Source: Oscillospiraceae bacterium
GTDB taxonomy: Bacteria; Bacillota; Clostridia; Oscillospirales; Ruminococcaceae
Assembly (NCBI GenBank): GCA_900768735.1
Contig: CAAGDZ010000492.1
Span: 1-10,015 of the forward strand
Reading direction: 5' to 3'
Length of the DNA stretch: 10,015 nt
Positions 1 through 4,864 of this stretch are shown piece after piece. Under the pieces are notes generated by a model. That model searched no databases and was not told the origin of the DNA. It saw only the letters and a program-made list of their open reading frames with translations. Within the stretch, counting starts at the first letter, position 1; each line of letters begins with the position of its first letter. The position numbers and the translations under genes were made by a program.

Positions 1-29
1 AAATCGCTCACCCCGCCTATTGTAATAAA

Positions 30-488
30 TCAATACAGCTCTTTATCCTCACGGCTGTCATAGTCATCAAAAAGCTTCAGGCACTCGTCGCGGTCTATGC
101 AGACAAGCTTTTCTCCCGAATTGCCGGAGTCAAGCATCTTGTAAAAAACCTCGTCACGAAAGCCGATTTTCTCGGTATCGTCTATGTTGCAGCCGTAATA
201 TACCTTATCTATCCCCGCCCAGAGAATAGCGCCGAGGCACATCGGACAGGGTTGTGCGGTCGTGTACAGCTCACAGCCGGACAAATCGTGAGTGCCGGTA
301 TTTTTGCAGGCGTCTCTTATTGCCTGTATCTCACCGTGAAGCGTCGGGTCATTGTCACGCAGTACGCAGTTGTGACCACGCCCGATGATTTCGCCGTCCT
401 TTACCACCACCGAGCCGAACGGCCCGCCGTGGTGATTTTTTATGCCTTCGTAAGCCTCGTTTAAGGCCTCGCTCATAAATTTATTCAT
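30..488 (-). CDS. guaD: GuaD-type nucleoside/nucleobase deaminase (probable guanine deaminase)
   Basis: Zinc-dependent deaminase of the cytidine deaminase superfamily, 152 aa. It probably converts guanine to xanthine and ammonia in the cytoplasm for purine salvage or nitrogen release. The zinc site is visible: His51 and catalytic Glu53 in an H-G-E motif preceded by NDPTL, then Cys81 and Cys84 in PCPMC. Length, the GGPFG segment at 21-25, the ILWAG segment around Trp90, the GF..E.FYK stretch near 109-117 and the C-terminal KELY all resemble Bacillus GuaD, as I remember that family. The HGE variant (instead of HAE) and the preceding Thr-Leu are also found in yeast cytosine deaminase, so cytosine or another base is possible. 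The start ATG has AGAGGAG 12 bases upstream, lying inside the 3' end of the preceding cellulase gene. The genes are separated by 4 bases, which implies cotranscription and probably translational coupling. No terminator is visible after its stop within the window. Family is certain; substrate is inferred. Confidence 0.9.
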   Translation of the reverse strand: MNKFMSEALNEAYEGIKNHHGGPFGSVVVKDGEIIGRGHNCVLRDNDPTLHGEIQAIRDACKNTGTHDLSGCELYTTAQPCPMCLGAILWAGIDKVYYGCNIDDTEKIGFRDEVFYKMLDSGNSGEKLVCIDRDECLKLFDDYDSREDKELY

Positions 489-492
489 AGAG

Positions 493-2226
493 CTATTGTT
501 CTCCTCTGAACCACTTTCTTATCCATGCGCCCGCCTGCGACAAATCGCTTTCGCTCCAGTTGCCGTTTGCCGAAGTCGTGGTCTTGAACGCGGACGAGCT
601 TTCGTCCTTGTTAGCAAGATTCCAGTTTATATAGCTTATGCCGTACTTATCGAGTAAATTCAGCCATGCGGTAGTCTGGTTGAAGTCATTTGCGCCGTTG
701 CCCGACGCGTCACAGCAGCCAAACTCCGATACGAATATCGGAAGTCCGCTGTTTACGCAGGTTTCTACACGCTGTCTGAGCCAGTCGGTGTGGGTAGCCG
801 CATAGAAGTGAAGCGCGTACATCACGTTATCGGCATTAAGCGGATTGTTCAGCGCCTTGTCTATATCCTGACTCCAGGTCGGAGTGCCGACTATGATAAC
901 CGAATCCGGCGCGTTTTTGCGGATAACGGGGATAACCTTTTCGGCGTAGGGCTTTACGATACCATCCCACGAAATAACTTCTCCGTTAGGCTCGTTTACT
1001 ATCTCGTAGATTATGTTAGGGCAGTTGCCGTACTTTTTTGAGATGTAGCTGAAAAACTCTATAGCTTCATTTGTGTACTTGCTCGGGTCACCGGGATTTA
1101 AGACATGCCAGTCAACAATGACATACATATCAAGGTCGATACATATATCTATTCCCTTTTCCATAAGCGCAAGACTGCCGCTCTTGTTCTGCATATAGCA
1201 CTGACCGTTGCCCCACTCGTCAACGTACATCGCAAGGCGGACAACGTTGGTGTTCCAATCGTCGCGCAGCGTCTTGAAAGCGCTCGCGTTCACAAAATCG
1301 GGAAACCATGTAAGACCGTGCGTGCTCATGCCCCTCAGCTGATACGCCTTGCCGTTTTTATCCACAAGCTGGCTGCCCTTTACCGAGAGTTGTCCGTGGG
1401 TAGATACGGGTGTAGCGCCGGCGGGGTCGGGCTTTGCCGCGGGTACGGTTGCCGCAGGCTTTTTGGTAGTGGCGGATGTGTTGTTATTGTTGTTATTATT
1501 GTTGTTATTGTTGTTTGAAGATGAAGAGGATGAAGCGGCAGAGCCGTTTATTTTGGTAGCGGCACCCGACGGATTAAACTCCTTGGGTGACGAATAGTTA
1601 AAGCCGAAGCTTGCCGTGCCGCCGTTTTCTACCAAGCCGTTGTAGCTCTCGTTCTTGACTGTCAGCTTAGTACCGCTAACCGAGAATATGCCGTTCCACT
1701 GTGAGGTAAGTGTAAAGCCGCTCGGTACTGTTATTTCCGCCGTCCAGCTCTCAACGCTCTTTCCTGTGTTGTTTGTGATAACTACCTCATATCCTCCGCA
1801 GTAGTTTCCGCCGTCATTCCATGTGCTGCTGAGCTTCCATTCTGCGCTGAAATCAGCGGCTGAGGGAGTGCTGCCGGAGGTGCTTGCGGGCTTGGTTGTT
1901 GTTTCTTTTATCGCAGTCGTATCTGTATTACTGCTGTCGGAAGCGGGTGCGGTTGTGTCTGCCGCGCTTTGTGTATCAGACGAAGCGTCCGTATCGGACG
2001 AATTATCCGTACTGCTTTCGCTTGTTGTGCTGTCCGATGAAGAATCGGATGACTGATTTTCACTTGACGTGTCGGTCTGCTCCGAGGACTGAGCCGCAGA
2101 CGAGGTGTAAGAGCTGCCGGAGGTTTGACTGCCCGACAGATTGTCCGATGGTGTGCTTTCCTGCGCACAGCCGCCCAGCAGCAGCGCCGCCGTGGCAATA
2201 AGTGCGGTTAGTTTTCTTAGCTTCAT
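493..2226 (-). CDS. Lipoprotein endo-beta-1,4-glucanase: CBM2-like module plus GH5 (subfamily 2-like) catalytic domain
   Basis: Cell-surface cellulase, 577 aa. Domain order: lipoprotein signal peptide 1-19 with lipobox LLGGC and lipidated Cys20; Ser/Thr/Asp-rich acidic linker about 21-125; CBM2-type cellulose-binding module about 126-229 with aromatic residues Trp130, Trp136, Trp161 and Trp177; second linker 230-275 including twelve consecutive Asn (238-249) and a Lys/Pro/Ala stretch; GH5 catalytic domain about 277-575. GH5 landmarks are Arg330, His374 in VDWH, acid/base Glu412 in the NEP motif, His473 and Tyr475 in LHFYA, nucleophile Glu501 in SEFG, and Trp535 in NWNLA. The DWHVLNPGDP and NWNLANKDES-type blocks are typical of subfamily GH5_2 endoglucanases. 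There is no dockerin or sortase signal, so anchoring is by lipid. GGAG sits 6 bases before the ATG. A sigma-A-type promoter lies about 100 bases upstream, and guaD follows after 4 bases. Activity on xylan or mannan cannot be excluded, but cellulose or beta-glucan is most likely. Confidence 0.95.
   Translation of the reverse strand: MKLRKLTALIATAALLLGGCAQESTPSDNLSGSQTSGSSYTSSAAQSSEQTDTSSENQSSDSSSDSTTSESSTDNSSDTDASSDTQSAADTTAPASDSSNTDTTAIKETTTKPASTSGSTPSAADFSAEWKLSSTWNDGGNYCGGYEVVITNNTGKSVESWTAEITVPSGFTLTSQWNGIFSVSGTKLTVKNESYNGLVENGGTASFGFNYSSPKEFNPSGAATKINGSAASSSSSSNNNNNNNNNNNNTSATTKKPAATVPAAKPDPAGATPVSTHGQLSVKGSQLVDKNGKAYQLRGMSTHGLTWFPDFVNASAFKTLRDDWNTNVVRLAMYVDEWGNGQCYMQNKSGSLALMEKGIDICIDLDMYVIVDWHVLNPGDPSKYTNEAIEFFSYISKKYGNCPNIIYEIVNEPNGEVISWDGIVKPYAEKVIPVIRKNAPDSVIIVGTPTWSQDIDKALNNPLNADNVMYALHFYAATHTDWLRQRVETCVNSGLPIFVSEFGCCDASGNGANDFNQTTAWLNLLDKYGISYINWNLANKDESSSAFKTTTSANGNWSESDLSQAGAWIRKWFRGEQ
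1480..1515 (-). repeat. AAY trinucleotide repeat encoding a 12-Asn linker tract
   Basis: Twelve consecutive Asn codons (mixed AAC and AAT, so an impure trinucleotide repeat) in the linker between the CBM2-like module and the GH5 domain, directly after a run of six Ser. Such tracts act as flexible linkers and can change length by slippage, although the AAC/AAT mixture lowers that tendency. Confidence 0.85.
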
Positions 2227-2273
2227 AAAATTCTCCGTTCAATATGTATTCCCAAAACCGGTGTTAGCGACAG

Positions 2274-2320
2274 GGCAGAGCCTGCCGCGTCCGGAGGCTT
2301 TTCTGCGTTATAAAAAGCCT
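2274..2320 (-). promoter_or_regulatory. Structured 5' leader of the GH5-guaD transcript (two hairpins)
   Basis: The deduced mRNA start lies near 2326. The first hairpin pairs 2295-2302 with 2313-2320: a perfect 8-bp stem AGGCTTTT/AAAAGCCT with a 10-base loop, only a few bases from the mRNA 5' end. A second short hairpin pairs 2274-2278 with 2282-2286 (GGCAG/CTGCC, 3-base loop). Neither is followed by a U-run, so they are not intrinsic terminators. A 5' hairpin of this kind could stabilise the transcript or be an operator. I could not match the leader to a known riboswitch. The inverted repeats are seen; the function is inferred. Confidence 0.45.
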
Positions 2321-2332
2321 GATATAAGTATA

Positions 2333-2361
2333 ATAATATACCTTATGGGAGCTTTTGTCAA
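2333..2361 (-). promoter_or_regulatory. Sigma-A-type promoter for the GH5-guaD transcript
   Basis: On the minus strand, a perfect -35 TTGACA (2361-2356), a 17-bp spacer and -10 TATTAT (2338-2333, 5 of 6 consensus). This predicts transcription starting near 2326, giving a leader of about 100 bases before the cellulase ATG. The surroundings are AT-rich, and the match is the best minus-strand candidate I found upstream of the gene. Confidence 0.75.
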
Positions 2362-2444
2362 GAAAAAAGGCTGTAGATGGATGCGTAAACCGTATTTTTT
2401 CTTCAAATCCGACCCCGATTATCCCTTACTGTCAGGAAAAACTA

Positions 2445-2473
2445 TTGCAATTAGCGTAAATATATGTTAAAAT
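2445..2473 (+). promoter_or_regulatory. Sigma-A-type extended -10 promoter for the aminotransferase-trpS-ABC unit
   Basis: TTGCAA (2445-2450, 4 of 6) is separated by 17 bp from TAAAAT (2468-2473, 5 of 6). A TG dinucleotide at 2465-2466, one base before the -10, gives an extended -10 element. Transcription would begin near 2480, leaving about 60-100 bases of leader depending on the start codon used. It lies 83 bp from the divergent promoter's -35, so any regulator bound between them could act on both units. Confidence 0.65.
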
Positions 2474-2542
2474 AAATTTAATTGTAAGCGCGGCTTTCCA
2501 ATGTAGCCGTTCACCTGCCTACAAAATAAAGAACAAGGAGGA

Positions 2543-2581
2543 ATGACTGTACCGATATGCGACGGTACAGCCTACAAATAA
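2543..2581 (+). CDS. Possible 12-codon upstream reading frame (leader peptide)
   Basis: A very short frame, MTVPICDGTAYK then TAA. It begins one base after the AAGGAGGA sequence and stops two bases before the second candidate start (2584) of the aminotransferase. The Shine-Dalgarno spacing is too tight for efficient initiation, which argues against it. The stop-to-ATG spacing would suit translational coupling. No codon run suggests attenuation. It may be chance. Confidence 0.2.
   Translation: MTVPICDGTAYK
2547..2570 (+). repeat. Perfect 8-bp inverted repeat (possible operator or translational hairpin) at the aminotransferase start
   Basis: CTGTACCG (2547-2554) and CGGTACAG (2563-2570) are exact reverse complements around an 8-base loop. 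The first candidate ATG (2557) sits in the loop, and AAGGAGG (2535-2541) lies immediately upstream. It could be a dimeric-repressor operator downstream of the promoter, or an mRNA hairpin controlling start-codon access. The repeat is seen directly; its role is inferred. Confidence 0.5.
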
Positions 2582-3768
2582 ATATGAACGCATTTTCTTA
2601 CAGAGTTCAGACATTGCAGCCATCAGCAATAAGAGAGATATTAAAGTTTACGGCAGATCCGACCGTTATCAGCTTTGCCGCAGGAAACCCTGCGCCCGAG
2701 GCATTCCCCGCCGAGGAGATAAAGAGGATAACAAACGAGATTTTATCAGAGCAGCCGATTGACGCACTGCAGTATTCTATAACCGAGGGCTATACGCCGC
2801 TTCGCAACTGGATAAAGGCGGACCTTGAGAAAAAGAATATGTTCGACGCGGGTGAAGAGGACGTTGTAATCACCTCGGGCGCACAGCAGGCAATTGAGGT
2901 AGTTACCAAGGAGATATGTAACGAGGGCGACGTAATAATATGCGAGGCACCTACCTTTATCGGCTCACTCAACGCTTTCCGTTCGTATAATGCAAAGCTT
3001 GTCGGTATAGATATGGACGAGGACGGCATCAACATAGAGATGCTCGAAAAGGCGCTCGAAAAATATCAGAGAGTTGCCTTTATCTACCTCATTCCCAATT
3101 TCCAGAACCCGACCGGCAAGACCATGAGCCTTGAAAAGCGCAAGGCGGTGCTGGAGCTTGCCAAAAAGCACAATATCTACATTTTAGAGGACAACCCCTA
3201 CGGCGATTTACGCTACCTCGGCGACGATATACCGACGATAAAGTCGCTTGATACTACGGGTCATGTACTGTATGCAGGAACATTTTCAAAGACGCTGGCA
3301 CCGGGGCTTCGTGTCGGCTACCTCTGCGCGCCCAAGAATGTAATATCCAAGGCGGTTGTTTGTATGCAGGTATCTACCGTACATACATCTATACTCCCGC
3401 AGATGATAGCATACAGATTTGTAACGGAAAACGATTTTGAAGCGCACCTCGAAAGACTGCGCGGAATTTACAGAAAAAAATCCGAGCTTATGCTCAGTAA
3501 TCTGAAAATGCAGATGCCGAAGTCAATCAAGTTCACAGAGCCGGAGGGAGGCCTGTTTATTTGGGGCACGCTCCCTGACGGGGATATGAACTATTTCTGC
3601 AAGAAGGCGGTACAGAACAAGGTTGCCGTCGTACCCGGAAACGCGTTCCTGACCGACGAAAGCAAGCCCTGTCTTTCATTCAGACTCAACTACTCGACCC
3701 CGACGGACGAGCAGATAGAGCAGGGTGTAAAGATACTTGCCGAAGTTGCAAGAACGATGTACAGATAA
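2557..3768 (+). CDS. PLP-dependent class I/II aminotransferase
   Basis: Fold-type I pyridoxal-phosphate aminotransferase, 403 aa, cytoplasmic. It transfers an amino group between an amino acid and a 2-oxo acid. Visible motifs (numbered from 2557): PSAIREIL at 22-29, SFAAGNPAPEAFP at 39-51, NFQNPTG at 181-187 (Asn184), Asp212 and Tyr215 in EDNPYGDLRY, Schiff-base Lys245 in FSKTLAPGLRVGY, and substrate-carboxylate Arg376 in SFRLNYS. The set resembles the LysN/2-aminoadipate and aromatic/branched-chain aminotransferase group, i.e. the catalytic half of MocR regulators without the DNA-binding domain. Substrate is not determinable here. Start choice is uncertain. ATG 2557 has AAGGAGG 15 bases upstream, longer than ideal. 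ATG 2584 (Met10) matches better where such proteins usually begin but has no adjacent ribosome binding site. It is the first gene of a five-gene same-strand run. Confidence 0.9.
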   Translation: MRRYSLQINMNAFSYRVQTLQPSAIREILKFTADPTVISFAAGNPAPEAFPAEEIKRITNEILSEQPIDALQYSITEGYTPLRNWIKADLEKKNMFDAGEEDVVITSGAQQAIEVVTKEICNEGDVIICEAPTFIGSLNAFRSYNAKLVGIDMDEDGINIEMLEKALEKYQRVAFIYLIPNFQNPTGKTMSLEKRKAVLELAKKHNIYILEDNPYGDLRYLGDDIPTIKSLDTTGHVLYAGTFSKTLAPGLRVGYLCAPKNVISKAVVCMQVSTVHTSILPQMIAYRFVTENDFEAHLERLRGIYRKKSELMLSNLKMQMPKSIKFTEPEGGLFIWGTLPDGDMNYFCKKAVQNKVAVVPGNAFLTDESKPCLSFRLNYSTPTDEQIEQGVKILAEVARTMYR

Positions 3769-3827
3769 TACAGATAAATTGATTTTGGTTTTGCGCACAG
3801 CGCATATTCCTCAAAGGAAGGATTACT

Positions 3828-4826
3828 ATGGAAGAAAAAAGAAAACGCATTTTCAGCGGCATACAGCCGACCAATACGCCGCACCTCGGAAACTATCTCG
3901 GGGCGCTGGTAAACTGGATAAAGCTTCAGGACGACTATGACTGCACCTACAGCATAGTTGACCTGCATTCGATAACCGTAAGACAGGACCCCGCAAAGCT
4001 CAAAAAGCAGATAAACGAGAGCTATGCTCTGCTGCTCGCTATGGGCGTAGACCCCGAAAAATCCACGGCATTTGTGCAGAGCCACAACTGCCAGCACGCA
4101 GAGCTGTCATGGGTATTGTCCTGCTATACGCAGTTCGGTGAGCTGTCAAGAATGACACAGTTCAAGGATAAGTCTGCAAAGCACCCCGAAAACGTAAACG
4201 CGGGACTGTTTACCTATCCCGTGCTTATGGCGGCGGATATTCTCGCTTATCAGGCGGATCTGGTGCCGGTCGGAATCGACCAGAAGCAGCACCTTGAGCT
4301 TGCACGCAATATAGCTCAGCGCTTTAATCAGATTTACGGCGAGACGTTTACCATGCCCGACGGATATATACCCAAGACGGCGGCTAAAATCATGTCGCTC
4401 CAGAGCCCCGACAAGAAGATGTCAAAATCGGACGAAAACCCGAACGCAAGCATCTCGGTGCTGGATGACAGAGATACGATAATAAGAAAATTCAAAAGAG
4501 CGGTAACGGACAGCGATACACTGATTGCCTATCGTGAGGGCAAGGACGGCATCAACAACCTCATGTCTATATACAGCGCCGTTACCGATAAGACATACGA
4601 GGAAATAGAAAGAGAATTTGCAGGAAAGGGCTACGGGGATTTTAAGCTTGCGGTAGGCGAGGTAGTCGCAGACAAGCTTAGTCCCATGCAGAGCGAATTT
4701 GCAAAAATCATTGCCGATAAAAAATATATCGAGGACTGCATGAAAAAGGGAGCGGAAAAGGCATACAAGACAACCCGCAAAACCCTGCAGAAGGTATATA
4801 AGAAGGTAGGCTTTATAGTCCTTTAA
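3828..4826 (+). CDS. trpS: Tryptophanyl-tRNA synthetase
   Basis: Class Ic aminoacyl-tRNA synthetase, 332 aa, the normal bacterial length. It charges tRNA-Trp with tryptophan using ATP in the cytoplasm. The N-terminal FSGIQPTN (9-16) leads into the HIGH-equivalent PHLGN (18-22). The KMSKS loop is intact at 197-201 in DKKMSKSDENP, and the conserved DQKQHLELARNIAQRFN block spans 151-167. GGAAGG lies 6 bases before the ATG. The gap after the aminotransferase is 59 bases, with only a weak 5-bp hairpin (3792-3804) and no terminator. That is too short for a T-box leader, so trpS is probably read from the upstream promoter, or from an internal one I cannot recognise. Nothing marks it as a resistance paralogue. 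Whether the chromosome has a second copy cannot be seen. Confidence 0.97.
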   Translation: MEEKRKRIFSGIQPTNTPHLGNYLGALVNWIKLQDDYDCTYSIVDLHSITVRQDPAKLKKQINESYALLLAMGVDPEKSTAFVQSHNCQHAELSWVLSCYTQFGELSRMTQFKDKSAKHPENVNAGLFTYPVLMAADILAYQADLVPVGIDQKQHLELARNIAQRFNQIYGETFTMPDGYIPKTAAKIMSLQSPDKKMSKSDENPNASISVLDDRDTIIRKFKRAVTDSDTLIAYREGKDGINNLMSIYSAVTDKTYEEIEREFAGKGYGDFKLAVGEVVADKLSPMQSEFAKIIADKKYIEDCMKKGAEKAYKTTRKTLQKVYKKVGFIVL

Positions 4827-4836
4827 CGGCAGGTCT

Positions 4837-4861
4837 TTATTCCTCGTTTACGGAGGAATAA
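4837..4861 (+). promoter_or_regulatory. Hairpin sequestering the ribosome binding site of the first ABC gene
   Basis: TTATTCCTC (4837-4845) pairs perfectly with GAGGAATAA (4853-4861) across a 7-base loop. The GGAGG Shine-Dalgarno (4852-4856) is almost wholly inside the 3' arm, 8 bases before the ATG at 4865. There is no T-run after it, so it is not a terminator. The structure would limit translation of the ABC gene unless it is melted, for example by ribosomes finishing trpS, whose stop is 10 bases before the 5' arm. Confidence 0.6.
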
Positions 4862-4864
4862 CCG

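Noticed and set aside
1..29. Possible start of a further minus-strand gene after guaD.
   Set aside because: Only 29 bases are available. No start with a well-spaced ribosome binding site can be supported.
1105..2056. Open frames on the plus strand opposite the cellulase linker region, up to 137 codons.
   Set aside because: They are antisense to low-complexity Ser/Thr/Asn codons of a clear gene, have no family resemblance and no convincing ribosome binding site.
2243..2326. Possible c-di-GMP (GEMM) riboswitch in the cellulase leader, because the minus strand reads ACGCAG-AAAAGCC-TCCGG, similar to the conserved GEMM core.
   Set aside because: The first conserved half and the intervening stem of GEMM are missing, and the similar stretch is explained by the AGGCTTTT/AAAAGCCT hairpin. 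An Rfam covariance search would decide.
3769..3827. T-box or tryptophan attenuator upstream of trpS.
   Set aside because: Only 59 bases separate the genes, there is no T-box sequence or terminator, and the only structure is a 5-bp hairpin (3792-3804).
4837..4861. Intrinsic terminator between trpS and the ABC gene.
   Set aside because: The hairpin has no following T-run and its 3' arm contains the ribosome binding site, so translational control fits better.
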